Shown: positions 9,808-22,317 of the stretch, piece after piece | How the letters are laid out: each line of letters starts with the position of its first letter | Position numbering within the stretch: the first letter of the stretch is position 1 | Origin: Apostichopus californicus | Lineage: Eukaryota; Echinodermata; Holothuroidea; Aspidochirotida; Stichopodidae | NCBI GenBank assembly: GCA_020650975.1 | Contig: JAIPMN010003688.1 | Span: 1-32,297, forward strand | DNA: 32,297 nucleotides | Direction of reading: 5' to 3' | Notes under the pieces: model-generated | Database searches by the model: none | Told to the model about the DNA's origin: nothing | What the model saw: only the letters and a program-made list of their open reading frames with translations | Program-made: the position numbers and the translations under genes

Positions 9808-11446
9808 GGCTACATCCAGATGGCTGCAGTCGGAATCCGTCTAAATTACACACAGTACAGTCCCCCGGCTGTGTTCAGTTGTTAATACGCTCCTCTCAAT
9901 AAATTATCAGATTAGGGTTGTAAAATTAGGGGCACCCCTTTGAGTTGTTGACCTCATCAAACTAATTAATGTCCTGGAAGAGATGAAGCATTTTTGTCGT
10001 GTAAGGTTATGTTTGCGGTGACTTCATCCTACACAAATTTTAAACATTTTCTTGTCGGCGTTTTCCAGGTGCGGTCTAAATAATGTGTTATTAATTCTAA
10101 TCGTGAAAAAAGTGTATCGACAGTAAAATGCTAGATGGGTTGCTATTGAAGTCTTTCATTTCTCACTCATGGAGGGAATTTTTTTTTTTTTAACAATTCA
10201 TTGCCAACTAAATGTAAAAGGCGGTCCCAACATCTCGAGGGAAAAGGAAAAGGAGAACATTCTGTCCCGAAATTGAAATGCAAGAAGTAAAAAGTGAGGG
10301 GGGAGGTGTTTTGTAAGAGAAAAGTTTATAATGGGTGCCTGATTTCCTCGCAGACAACCACACTCAAGAAAAAGAATTGAAGACGTCGGTAAAATTGGGA
10401 TTCTGGAACAGGCACAACAAATAAAGCAACGATTAAAGACTTGGAACTCTTGGGAGAATGAACCATTTGTCTCATCAACTAGTGAGAGCCATAGCTAAGA
10501 GACAGGCCATCTCTATGGTGTTGTTGGATGACAATTGTTTGTGGAATTTTGACGACGGCAGATTACGAGTGCGCCTGTGTGGTCATTGAAGGGTTAATTA
10601 TGCTCTCAGAGGCTGAAATGATAATAAAAGGGGAGATTTGATTGTTTGTTAGATTATTGTTACCGACTGTACTGTGCCCTCTCAATAGTTTAATCACAGG
10701 TGCAAACCTAAATCTCAAACGGAGGTTTTGTACACTTGTGACCTGTTTGTACATGTATGTATGTGCAGTGGTACAAACAGTCCCAGTACGTGTAAACTCA
10801 TGTACAAACGTATGCATCCGAGTTCCCAGTCGACAGTCATTTAGGGAGGAACTTGTTCTGATGGCACTGTTGAAAGTACCATCCCAGTAGATTTATAGGT
10901 GATTTATGTTTATGTAGAATGTCTGTCCCATTGTAGACCCTAAGTCTTTTATACATTAGTGTGTATAGCCTCATGGTTACAGTTCATAATAGAGAGGAAG
11001 ATTTTTCTACTTTTGGAAAAGGTAATAAAAAGGTACTGTAAGAAATCATTTAGTGTTTACATTCAAATTTTCAGGTTAAAGAAGGTTCTTTTTTTTTGTG
11101 TATCAGATGAAATAAAGTTATAAGTACGTATGTCTGCATTTTGTGTTGCCAATTTGCATTTTATTTTGCTGGATGCTGTACCAGAACGACTGGATAAATA
11201 ATATTCCCTTGTTTGCGTTATAACAGTTTAGAAATTGTACAGAATGGAATTCTTTGTAAAGTATGGAAAAAAAAAATTATAATAATTTTGTCACTTTCAT
11301 TCCTCTATGAATTGAGGGAACATACATGTACATCAGATACTCTTGATGTGTAGCATTAGTATTGAGTCATTCTAAGGAGAGTTGTGGTGGGTGTGTTTGT
11401 ATGTATGTGCAAACATTGGTTCTAGCATCTTTATTACTTAGGCAAA

Positions 11447-11459
11447 GGGGGGGGGGGGG
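11447..11459. repeat. Poly-G tract
   Basis: Thirteen consecutive G residues, followed after ATTGGGTAATA by another G-run. It may form a G-quadruplex in the pre-mRNA. Confidence 0.9.
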
Positions 11460-13476
11460 ATTGGGTAATAGGGGGTGCGCGGTATTTGCTAGGTGCCTCG
11501 CCCTGTTTTTCCAACCAACTGATTTAGACTGTTGGTAACTCATGATTCTTTCAGCTTTCTTATTAACAATCACAACTAGCCCTTAAACTCTTGAGCCATT
11601 TAATCACGATGCCCATTATCCCCTCTCCCACTCTCCCTCTCTCCTTTCAAATGGTTTAGTTCTTTTAATCTCAAAGAATTTAAAGTTGTTTACCTCTTTT
11701 CCTCCCCAACCCTTCAGACTTCTTCTTCTTCTTATAACTAGACACCAGAGAAGGTACAAAAAAAAAACTTTTAACTTCAGCCCCTTTCAAATCCTGAAGT
11801 CATTCCATGAAATTTCAGACTATTCAGCATTGCCTTTTGAATTGCCCAGGGTAAATAGCTTTGATTTGGAATGAAGGGTGAGCTTGTCTCTGAAAGGACC
11901 TTTTCAGAAGAAATGAATTGTGACCACCCCCGGAATAGGGTCTGGCTTCCAATTATGGTATCAGAGTGACTTCATGAGAGAGACTGCACCTGATTGAAGC
12001 TGCTCTAGATAGTTAATCTTAGATTAAAACTTTTCAAAGTCATTGAGGTGTGTTGTCTGTGTGTGAAGAGATATTGAAGTGTGAAGTCATTAAGTGTTAG
12101 GTTCACAGCATCAACATCAACAGATTTCAGTCTGTATTGTGTAACAACTTGAAAGGCAACTTAGTTAGTATACATCATGTATACCAGTAACTTTAGAAAT
12201 TTATTCTCTGGTATTAGTCGAGCTAATCTGATTCTTGTTGGGACTAGAATCTGATTACTGATACACCGTTTTGCAGAAACCGTTTTGCATCAACATTTGG
12301 AGAAGACCGGGAGGCAATTTGGTTGCAATTTACGAACATGCATAATTCATTAGTTATTTATTAGTCATGTCTTTGCGTCTCTAGAGTGTCTGGTTGAAAG
12401 AAGGTTAAGAAGTGATGTGAAAACTTGCAGATTTATCTAAACTTAGTAATTTTTCAGTCACTATGTTCCCACTTTTTCAATCGCTTTAAGTATTGTTCAC
12501 ATTTTTAGTCACTTGAAGTCATACTGTATTCAATCATTGTGTGAGACCTAGTGTTTGGAAGCAAGGTCAGGATTTGATGATTAAGAGAAGACTTTATCAG
12601 ATGAAAAAAACAAAAATGTGACAAGTGCTGAGTTCAACAAAGGTTGTAGGCTCTGGTTCAAACTATAATTAGCTTACACGGAGAAGGCAATGGCTTATGC
12701 TATCTATATATAGTGCAGGCTGTGCAGCTAACATGCGTATTTCAGAAACGGATTGTGTATACTTTACATAGCCACACTGTGTCGTCCTAGTACCTCCGCA
12801 TGTACAGTACTTATAACATCGGCCGTATACATAAGACTGTTAAAGACTTCCTGTGCTGTATATATATTGTACCGACATCCTGTGGATACACATGTTTATA
12901 TACGCAGTGTCTTAGGATATGCAGCGATTTATATATACATAGCGCAGCCATTGACCGATTCGCAGAGGAAATGGTAACTTGCAATTAAAGGGGAGCATAC
13001 AACCTTTATTTAGAAAAGCTGCCTTTTTCGTTTTGATTGCGAATCTCCGGTAAACAAGGTTATTGCAGATATTGTGATGGTAGTGTGTATTTTTTAGCAA
13101 TGTTGGTCTTTCAAAAAGTCTTTCAAAAACTTCCAAAAAATTTGATTTGACCATAAAATGTGAACATTGACATACTGACTGAAGGCAAATTCACCACGAT
13201 ATTTCCTCAATAATGAACTGCCAGTAAATTTGTTCTCTTTGGTACTAAAAAAGTTTGACATTTTCAGAACAAAGTGAAATATTTCTTGGATGAAATCTGT
13301 AGAAAAACATGTAGTTTTGTTAGATTTAATCGGATGTGGGATATTTAGTTAAAAACCATTCTAGTCATGTAGTTAAGGTAAATGGGAAAGTGCATATTAA
13401 TGGGCAATGGAGACAGGTAAGTATCATCACTCATAAATCCCTAAACCAGTCAGTTTTGAAGTTTGGATCCCAAGTG

Positions 13477-13497
13477 CCCCTCCCCCCCCCTCCCCCG
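13477..13497. repeat. C-rich tract
   Basis: Three C-runs broken by single T residues. The minus strand could form a G-quadruplex. Confidence 0.85.
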
Positions 13498-14275
13498 GAC
13501 ACTAGTTATTCTTCGAAGAGCCATTTTACTTATAAATCTATTAAATCCTTTGCCAAGTTTTCATGTAATGTGGGAATAGCTTTGATGGTTAAGCACACTA
13601 CAAAATTTTGGAAGAAACCCTAACAGTTGTAGTAACCCGGTAGACCTTGGAAAGAAATGCTTGTGACAAAACTTATCGTCACTCAAAGAAAATATTTCAA
13701 ACTAATCATATTCGAGTATCAAGTATCTGTGTGTACGACTTAACGACTTGATCTTCAAGCAGTTTTCTATCATCTGGAAAAAAAAACCTTTGAATAATAA
13801 CAGAGCTTGTGTTAATATAAATCAGTTTCTGCCATCTTTTTCTTTCGGTGACGTTCCGTCCTTGGTCAGCGGAGGTAATTTTGAGAACTTCAGCTGCGAC
13901 GTTGTTACAATCACGGGAGGTTTACATATTTTTAAGCGATTCATTAAAAGTCTTTCCAGTCGATTCCGCGCTGATGAATTTACACACCTCCAGTTAGCCC
14001 AGACTTTTATTGCTATTGATTTCCATTAATAAACAGTGCCTTGGAGCTTGTTGAAATTCCCAAGACACTTATTTTCAAACAGAATTATATACTGGTTGGG
14101 CTTATTCCTTAATCTAATTTTGACCAATTAGCAGAGGGTCCTCTACACTCTTATTTTTTTTTTGCCACGGTGGTTTGCCTCTCCCCATTCCTGCTTGTCG
14201 TCAACATATTAACTGTAGAGTACAATGTGTACAGTGGTGGGGATACAGGAAAGTACTCTTTCTAATTCACCAAAG

Positions 14276-14292
14276 AAAAAAAAAAAAAAAAA
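14276..14292. repeat. Poly-A tract
   Basis: Seventeen A residues. It could be the tail of an old retroposed copy, but the bases before it match no element I recognise. Confidence 0.8.
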
Positions 14293-16043
14293 GCACTGCT
14301 GATTCAGCCCCCTAGTATATAGGAGCCTGAAATCTCAAAGAGCAAAATTAAATTACGGTAGGTCACAGGCTAGCAGGAGTCGTGGAAAATCAATAGCAGC
14401 CCATCTGGTAATTGGGACTTTTCCGGCACGGTGAGACATGGTGGGATATGGATTCATGCAGAGCCACTTGAGAAATTTTTCGATGTCGATTTATTAAGAC
14501 CTGCCACAACCGAAAGCTAATTACGGTGTCTAAAACAAAGGCATTAATGCTGCATCGCTAGGCGAAGAATTTTTTTACCAGTCTCTCTACATGAATGCGG
14601 GTGGGCACTCATGATATGAAATTGAAAAATTAAAAAAGAAAAAAAAATGGGAAAAAGAATAAAACTGGATGCGATCTTTGCCTTTGTTATGGTTATTGAT
14701 CTTGCTCGCCTGATGCGGTTTTGCCTGGTTCATTAAGCTCACTTCTGCCCAAGAGGAAGGTTGTTGTCAACAATATCTTTCAAGGGTATTCCTTTGGATT
14801 TTGGTCATTAATTTGTTGTTCCAAAACTTGCTCAAATGACTTGAGGATATGTAGGTGTCAAGGATGGTAGATATTCTGGCTTCTAGTGCACAGGGAACGA
14901 TCTGTAAGGAGAGTATTTATGCGCGGTGTGTACAGTAAAGGGTAATATCTCTGTGGTAGTGGTGGGGATAGCAGTATTCAAAGGAGCAGGTTTATCTGGG
15001 GACATGTGTTATATAAAATGGCGAAGAGTGACAAAAACAACAAGATTTGCATCTTTAGGGAAAAGGAAAAGCAACATGTTGGAGAAAGAAATTGAAGCCC
15101 TGGATCAATGCCTGGCCCCTCCCCCACCCCCCGCCAACATACCATGGATGAACATAAGAGGGGGGAACAAACCCTCTTTCTGTGATATAGCACATAACAT
15201 GTTGGCACCCAACTATGATTACCAGACCAAGCAACCTCCAACAAAGGTCAGATGAGGCTTTGTGACTTTGTGAAAACAAACAGGAAATTTTAGAGAATAT
15301 TACATAATTGGAATAGCAAAACAAAATTATTAGATGAAATCAAACTAGTAATGTTGACCCCATTGACAGAAATGGTAAAGTTAGTTTTGGTTTGAAAAGG
15401 GCAGATTGTTTTACACTGCTACTTCCTGTTTACCAAATAGTATATTTCCTGTATAACTGCAGATTTGGTATCGCAGTTAAGGTCATCCCATTCAAACCTG
15501 TACCCTCGACACTGGCATGTTGATGCAAATGATATCGTTTTAAAGTAACATTCAGGTTTTGATTTGGGGTGTTGTCATTGACGATATCATACATGAACAC
15601 AGTTAACCTTTCCATGACTAGAAAATGGAGCAGCCAAACACATGATAACTTAACAGTGACATAAACACTGACATTGTCCTTGAAAGTGACAACATTTTAG
15701 AAATTGATTCCTTAATCCTTAGAATATTTGAAGAGTTACTGTTTTATGTTCTCCAAACAAATTGTCGCAAGGAATCACTACTTAAGCCAACTTGCTGTCT
15801 GGTTAGTTTGTCTCTCAAGTTTCAAGTCATGAAGTGTTTGACACAGATTTCATTCTAATCACTTTCTATAAAATTTACGGTAAATATACATAGGTTTATA
15901 AATTTGGAATGTGTGCCCTTCCAGTTAACATCATAGAATCCTTTGTGGATTCCTTCTCAAAAAGTTCAGGTATATATGTTTTCAGTTTAATGTAGCTCTT
16001 GGTGCTTGTTTACAACATTACAGTACTTAAATAAAATTACCTA

Positions 16044-16636
16044 ACAGTACATTACTGTACATTGTGTTAGTGTACATTACTGTACATTATATTACTGTAC
16101 ATGGTATAACTGTACATTGTATTACTGTTCATTAATGTACATTGTGTCACTGTACATTACATCACTGTACATTGTGTTACTGTGTATAATACATCACCAG
16201 TTGTACACTGTGTTACTGTACATTACTGTCCATTGTGTTACTGTACATTACATCACTGTACATTGTGTTACTGTGTATAATACATCACCAGTTGTACACT
16301 GTGTTACTGTACATTACTGTCCATTGTGTTACTGTACATTATTTTACTGTACATTGTATTACTGTACATTATTGTACATTATGTTACTGTACATTACATC
16401 ACTGTACATTGTTACTGTACCTAACATCACTGTTCATTACTGTACATTACATTACTGTTCTTTGTATTACTGTACATGGTATTACTGTATATTACTTTAC
16501 TGTATATTGTGTTATTACACTACATTACTGTACATTGTGTTACCGTACATAACTTCACTGTACATTACTGTACCATTACATTACTGTATATTGTGTTACT
16601 GTACATTACATTAGTATGCATTACATTACAATACAA
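16044..16636. repeat. TGTACATT-rich satellite with a 91-bp higher-order unit
   Basis: The array is built from short related units such as TTACTGTACATTGTGTTACTG and TACTGTACATTACATCAC, about 14-20 bases each. Within it a block starting CATTACATCACTGTACATTG at 16155 repeats at 16246, exactly 91 bases on, and the next unit at 16337 begins the same way before diverging. The two full 91-bp copies look nearly identical, so the duplication is recent relative to the rest. The frame at 16117-16614 (165 codons of Tyr/Ile/Leu/Thr/His/Cys) is open only because the repeat lacks stops in that phase. Confidence 0.93.
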
Positions 16637-19600
16637 TTGGAACAAGCCATATATTGGTACCTCAAGCTGACATAATTTATGACCTTAAAGCATTCTGGCT
16701 GTACCTTAAAATAGAAAGTAATCAACAGTCGCATCTAATATGGAATATTTTGTGTCCCACAGAGTTAATTAGATGTTACTTTTGGTGGTGATGTTTATGT
16801 CCATGTACACTTTAATAACTCTGTTTCAATTTCGATGTGAACTTTTAACAGATCAAATCTTTCATACATTCTTTACCTTTTGCATATTTGTCAAGTATCC
16901 TAGCTACCACACTATGACAATTTATTCAACATAAAAGTTAAACACATCATATATAGCTATAACGTTAGCACATTTCTCCCATCAGTATCTGGTCATGATC
17001 AGCTCAAGCTTGGCAACTACTTGATTACATGTAAAATACAAAGATAATTGGTCGAACCCAACTGGGGCTTTGCATTCAGCCAAGTAAAGCCAAGTTTGCA
17101 AGCTTCATCAAGATTGTTGATTAAGGGCAATACTTAGTTAATAGTAGTGTATTGGAAGACAAGAGAGAGCCGAGGAGTGCCCCTGGGCACAAGTATCACT
17201 GGTCTGTAAGTTAGCTAATGGTATGAAGCCAGATGTTAATCTACTATTTTGTGGCACAGTTCACATTCCTATTTCACTAAATCCAGTTTGGTGCTGCTTT
17301 AGTTTTGCGGTTGATTAGAATATTCATGGCTGACTCTCTTCCAACCGAGAGGCCAGCTATTTGGAATATAATCATCAAAATATCATGTACGCTTTTGAGT
17401 GGGCAAAATATTTTAAGCTGCATTTTTTATCATGTTGAAAACGCCTCAGTCTATCGGTCCCAATACTCCAAACCTTAGAGGCCGAACTTAGAGGAAGGGT
17501 TTGTAAAACACTATATATATATATTAAATATGAGCAATGTAAAATATTTATGTTTTGGATTAACTTTACTTTGCTGTAACCAGTTAATAACATAAAAGTA
17601 TTTGGATTGCTGTTTACCAAGCAGACAGCAACTCTAAGTTGGATTGAGGGGAATTTGAATCTGTGTGAAAGTGATATGACTTGTCAACATAATGTTTCAA
17701 AGTAAATTAACCCAATATATAAAAGTAGAAAAAAAAAACACTCGAAGACTGTTCCTTATAGCGTGATGGTACATCTGCAATAGAGCTGTGACAAAACCGA
17801 CTCAGTGTTCTCACATTCACCGACTAAACAAAAGAGAACATTGAAGCAGCTAATTAAACAGAGCCCAGCAATCCCCCAGCAACCTTATTATGAACAAGGA
17901 TGCCTTGAGGCAGATGTGAGATTATTGAACTGCCTCTCATCCCCTCTAAACTTACCGCTGAGCAGATGATAATTCCTGCTCAAGCCATCAATACATATTG
18001 ATTTCCATTGCCCAATGACAAGTCCTTATGGGTGCGCTTGCCAAACGCAGTCTGCCTGGCAGCCATTGTCTGTGCAATGTTATTCTTACTCTCCCTTAAC
18101 AAAAGTAACAAGCTTCTTCCATAAACTACGTAAAGATTAGGGGGCAGTTGTCGTCTCATTCACTCGCTGCCTAAGAGAATGTGTGACCGCTTTTTAGCTT
18201 GTTAACTTATAATTTGAATGGAATGTCTTATTGAGTTTTTATTTAGCATTATCGGTATGGGAATGAAAAAAAGAAAAAAAACATGAAGTCGTAGGCACTC
18301 ACATTGAAACGATGCGAACGATCGTTCCTAACTTTTTATTTTTCCTTTTGCATAGTTATCAGAATTTTATTGTTCCTGAAAAGTAGAAAATTGTCAAATT
18401 CTTTCTTAATTTGATGAAGATAAAGTGCATGCAGTATCTAAGTAAAGGAATTTAGAGTAAATAAAAAAGAAGAAGAGTGTAAAAGAAGTATTATTTAGGG
18501 ACCACAGTAGAAATAAGTCTGCTTGTCAGACTTTTTTGTGTCATCAGGGCTGCACTTTGGTATTGTTCACTTTCATCATTTATTTTTTACTTTGTTTTTC
18601 TTGTTGTGCAAATAAATAAAAAAAATATCAAATAAAAAAAATTCTGAAAATGTCACAAACTGTTAAAATCATTCCAATTTCTACATTGTGTGTGTTGTTG
18701 GTTGGAATATTAGAATGAATCGTATATTAACGAGGATATCGGAGGGCCTCTTAGTATTTACCAAATGGGAAAATTGAAAAATATAAATGCCAAAGAAATA
18801 GGTTTTCCTAAGGCTCTCCGCTCTAGTGCACTTGAAGTGTAATATAGGTTGGGGGTAATGAAATTAAAAATGGGTTTGAAATTTGAAATTTCTATATGGG
18901 GCCCAGGCATATATATTCGTTCAGGATTTTGCCTTTCATTTCTTCCCCATGTACTTAATAGCGCAGTCCTGTCTCAAAACCAGAGTTCTCATGGTAAGGG
19001 TTATAGATTAAGGAAAGCTCCTCAGATTGCTCTCTAGGTGTGTAAAAGAGTTGATAATTTTAACTTTACTGTATTTCTCAAATTGCGAAAGTAGTTTCGT
19101 CTCAAAATATGGTAGGAGACATGGCAGGAAAGATGGTAGAAATATCTTAGATTTGATCGAGTGTGGACAGATTGACGTTTTCCACCGTGTATTGCCGCAC
19201 TTGTTGAATGCTGTCTACTCGGTCTGCTCGATCTTTTATGACCCTTCAAGTTATTTCCAGGCATCAAGTATGATTATACGGGACAATTATCAATTTGAAA
19301 ATTACTGTACAGTAGTCGTGAAGTCATTGTCGTTGAAAGTTTTAATTATGAGTGACTATTTGTAAGATGTAGCATATTTGAAGCATAATATTTTACTTCG
19401 TTCCTCGCTTACCTGTCTCTCCCATGCATACCCACTTCAGTCTACATTAGCCAATAAACTGGAACCATTCTCCCTTTTCCTCCCCCCTCCCAATCCCCCA
19501 CCTCCCCCAATGAACCCCCTCATCCAAGTCTACGATTCTGAAGCCCCACACGAGAGCGATCTCCCGGATTTTTGAACCATTTAAATCAGGTCTGGGTGTT

Positions 19601-20359
19601 GTAACAATCTTTCAGGATATTTTTGAAACCAGAAAAAAAACCTGTCTTCATCTATTTTCATCGGAGCGCCTCGTATTCTGCATATTTGATTTGTGCAGAT
19701 ATTTCCCCGAGGTAAAGGTAGTGTGACGCTGTGTGCTCAGCCGCTGAATCATCTAATGGTGCAAACTTATCAACATGTAGCAGTATCTACTAAATTACCT
19801 CGTTAAATTGAATCTTTTGACTCTTTCTTGCCAATCTCTCAGATGTGCTGCAATCCAATTTTGCTAATATTTTAGGATTTACAGTATGATACAATGCATA
19901 GTAACTCAAAGGAGCCCGAGTTTTAAGATATCTGTTTGATATATCAGTCAGTGTGAGATGAAGATTCCTACTTCATCCTCCTCTCTCTCCTCCTGCCTGT
20001 CAAGCTGTCCCGTATATTTGATCGTCTCCTCGCTTCCTCTCGTTTCTCAGGTGTGATCGAGGGAGAACTTTTGCCCCAAAAATTAAGGAAAGAATCCCAC
20101 TAAATTACTTACTAGGGGAAAAGTAGTAATTAATGTTGAGGAACAATAAAGTGATTGAAAAAAAATTATCCAATTTAACAGTGCTAAAAAAATACATTAA
20201 GATCTGTATCGCTTCAGAAAAATGATGTGAACACCCAAGTTATTCCATGATGTTCTTTAGTTTGAGAAAGTGGTATTCTACAGACCTGTCCTTCTACAGA
20301 CATTTCTTCTTCATTTTGTTCAAAGAGCTGAAACCTGTACATGAGAGTAGTACACTGTT
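16637..20359. other. Intron 1 segment: no gene seen
   Basis: Mostly AT-rich intron DNA. A segment about 17815-18190 is of balanced composition with few simple repeats. It carries TAATTA at 17851-17856 (homeodomain-type) and CATTGT at 18064-18069 (SOX-type), and might be a conserved enhancer. A 7-bp hairpin followed by T residues lies at 18515-18536. A C-rich tract lies near 19483-19520. Frames at 18849-19575 and on the minus strand show no recognisable domain. Confidence 0.55.
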
Positions 20360-20451
20360 TTATCAGATGGTTCTTGTCATTTAGCCTCTGAAGAAGATCC
20401 TGCTAGGATCGAAACGTCAGGCAAACTTACTTTTACACATTATCAGATGGT
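20360..20451 (+). mobile_element. 68-bp insertion with 12-bp direct repeats and hammerhead-like core
   Basis: TTATCAGATGGT occurs at 20360-20371 and 20440-20451, exactly bracketing 68 bases, as a target-site duplication would. The insert contains GCCT (20384-20387), CTGAAGA (20388-20394), a perfect stem GATCC/GGATC with a five-base loop (20396-20410), GAAA (20411-20414), CGTC, then AGGC (20419-20422). GCCT pairs with AGGC. This is the order of a type I hammerhead ribozyme: stem I, CUGANGA, stem II, GAAA, UH, stem I. Departures are one extra A (20395) before stem II and a stem III collapsed to at most one pair. Penelope-like elements are known to carry hammerheads with very short stem III, so a truncated relic of such an element is a fair guess. 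Confidence 0.6.
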
Positions 20452-20556
20452 AGTTAGCTTAGTGGTGTTTACATTTATCCTTGGTTTGTTTTGTGGTAAT
20501 TATGAATTATTCACCTGGAAGTGATTGAATAGATATGTACCTGTGCATGTATATAT

Positions 20557-20610
20557 ACACAAACTCACACACATACTACACACTCACACTCACACACATA
20601 CACACACTCA
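20557..20610. repeat. CA-rich imperfect microsatellite
   Basis: CACACA and CACTCACA runs interrupted by TA and CT. It lies about 105 bases after the small insertion. Confidence 0.85.
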
Positions 20611-21007
20611 TGAGTAAAAAGCCAACAGAAAAGGTTCAAAATGGGGTGATTATTGACAGAAAACCACTTAAATAGCTTTTGTAGATAAGATAAGAATAGT
20701 CTGGTCAAACTCTAATGAGTAGTTTAGTTTGACCACTTTGATGAAGCATTGGAATGTGGTAACACAGTTCAGAGAATTCACCAGTGAACAATGGCTTGTT
20801 GTTTGCTATTGTTGTATAGTGGTGTGCAGGGACTGAATCATCACATGTGATTGGTTGAGCAGAGGTTTAAGATAGATTGTAGAAGAATACAAAAGATTTT
20901 AAGTTAAGGATTATTTAATGGGATAATTGTTAAGGGTGAAAGATCAGGACAGTTTGGATGGACTCAATTTGTACCCCAGCTTATTGAGTCTGTCCTATAA
21001 CCTCATA

Positions 21008-21052
21008 CCTACTGATGTACTTAATGAACACCCTACTGATGTACTTAATGAA
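21008..21052. repeat. 24-bp tandem duplication
   Basis: CCTACTGATGTACTTAATGAA is present at 21008-21028 and again at 21032-21052, two identical copies at a period of 24 bases. Confidence 0.92.
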
Positions 21053-22277
21053 AAGAAAAAAAAAAATTAAATACAGAACTTTGCTAAATGTAGAGATGGT
21101 GAAAGGGTAAATCAATTGGTTCAACCATCACGCTACATAGATTGCTCCATTACTCGATTATATCGCAATTTATTCGAAATAGTCAAGTAATCTGTGATGT
21201 CATTGAAGATCAAAATCTATTAGGATTTTTTTAAAAGTTTTTCTTCTTAAGTGGAAATGGGTAATTTACAGAATTGTGGCAAGGTGTGCATTCATTAATG
21301 GTGAGATAGAATCCAGTCACTCAATGAAAGCTGAGCACAACTGCTTAAACATACTCCATTTGCATGAAAGAAAAGAGAAGGGAATGCCTCGGGCAATGTA
21401 ACTTTGTCAAACAAAATTCAGAAAGTAGAAAGTTGTGTACATACATACATCTGAATATTGGGACACGTTATGAATATTCACAAGGTGTAAACATGACTAA
21501 AATGTTTTGTAAATATTACCAAGTCTCAAGTACTGTTCAATTCCAAACTATCTTCCGATTCAACAATGCCAGATTGTTAAGGATATTAAAGTTTTTTGTG
21601 CAGTGTCTAAAAACTTACTTAAAAATTACATAAAAGAATGGAGGAGAAATATGATATAAAGTAACATTACCCCCCAAAAAACCAGAAAAAAAGAGCGGTT
21701 GGGGAACAAAGATGGGTTAACACAACATGCTGCTTTAAAGTAACAGCCACTGAAATTGGCTTAAATTACTCTGTGATTCAAATCTCCACTGTTAGCTGAT
21801 TTAACAAGGATAAGAGCTTGGGTGATGTTTGTTTTGTAGTTACTTGCTCCAATAAGGTTGGTGCTACCCATGGGATGAGCGAAGAGCCTGGCGAAAAATG
21901 CACAGTAAACTACTGTACCTACAATGATAAATCCATCTAATCTAGCTTTGTTTTTCAGACTGCATGGTAAGGCTGTGAATCACTCTAGTTACTTTAAAAT
22001 GTAAGTTCTCTGCATTTATGCCCCTATTACTAATTTAACCTTTCAAATCAATTAAAGCAAGAATTGGTTCATGAATGTGTTAAGGTCTAGCCAAAGGAAC
22101 ATGAATTTGGAAGGTTTTATTTAAAAGATGAATTTCATAACTGGGAGTTATTCATAAGCTTCACTGGTCAACTTTTAATGCCTGTGGGAGTAACTGGACT
22201 CTACCTAGTCCACCAGTTTTCACTTGAACTATTGAAGCCACTGCCAACCTAAACCAATCTCATGGTATTCCCTTTCT

Positions 22278-22317
22278 CCGCCACCCCCACCGCCACCCCC
22301 ACCCACCCATCCCCCAA
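22278..22317. repeat. CCACCC-type C-rich tract
   Basis: Several C-runs of three to five separated by A, G or T. The minus strand fits a G-quadruplex pattern. Confidence 0.8.

Larger units (their letters stand above)
9808..16043. other. Intron 1, middle part: no gene seen
   Basis: It contains simple tracts: G13 at 11447-11459, C-rich 13477-13497, an A17 run at 14276-14292, and C-rich 15118-15132. Two stretches are less repetitive and of mixed composition, about 10330-10640 and 14340-14560, and might be conserved non-coding elements. That is only an impression. Frames at 10563-10890, 12753-13154, 13336-14029 and 14926-15324 show no domain, and their overlapping frames on both strands are typical of chance. 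Confidence 0.6.

Noticed and set aside
15055..15324. Overlapping frames on both strands around 14926-15324
   Set aside because: All frames are shaped by the C-rich tract at about 15118-15132 and have no recognisable domain or splice signals that fit.
16117..16614. 165-codon open frame, the longest in the window
   Set aside because: It lies wholly inside the TGTACATT satellite and translates to a repeated Tyr/Ile/Leu/Thr/His/Cys pattern; it is open because the repeat lacks stops in that phase.
18515..18536. Hairpin followed by T residues, like a bacterial intrinsic terminator
   Set aside because: The window is eukaryotic intron DNA with no gene ending there, so a bacterial-style terminator has no meaning here.
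19027..19365. 112-codon frame with a hydrophobic N-terminus resembling a signal peptide
   Set aside because: No cleavage context, domain or family match, and the opposite strand is equally open; most likely chance.
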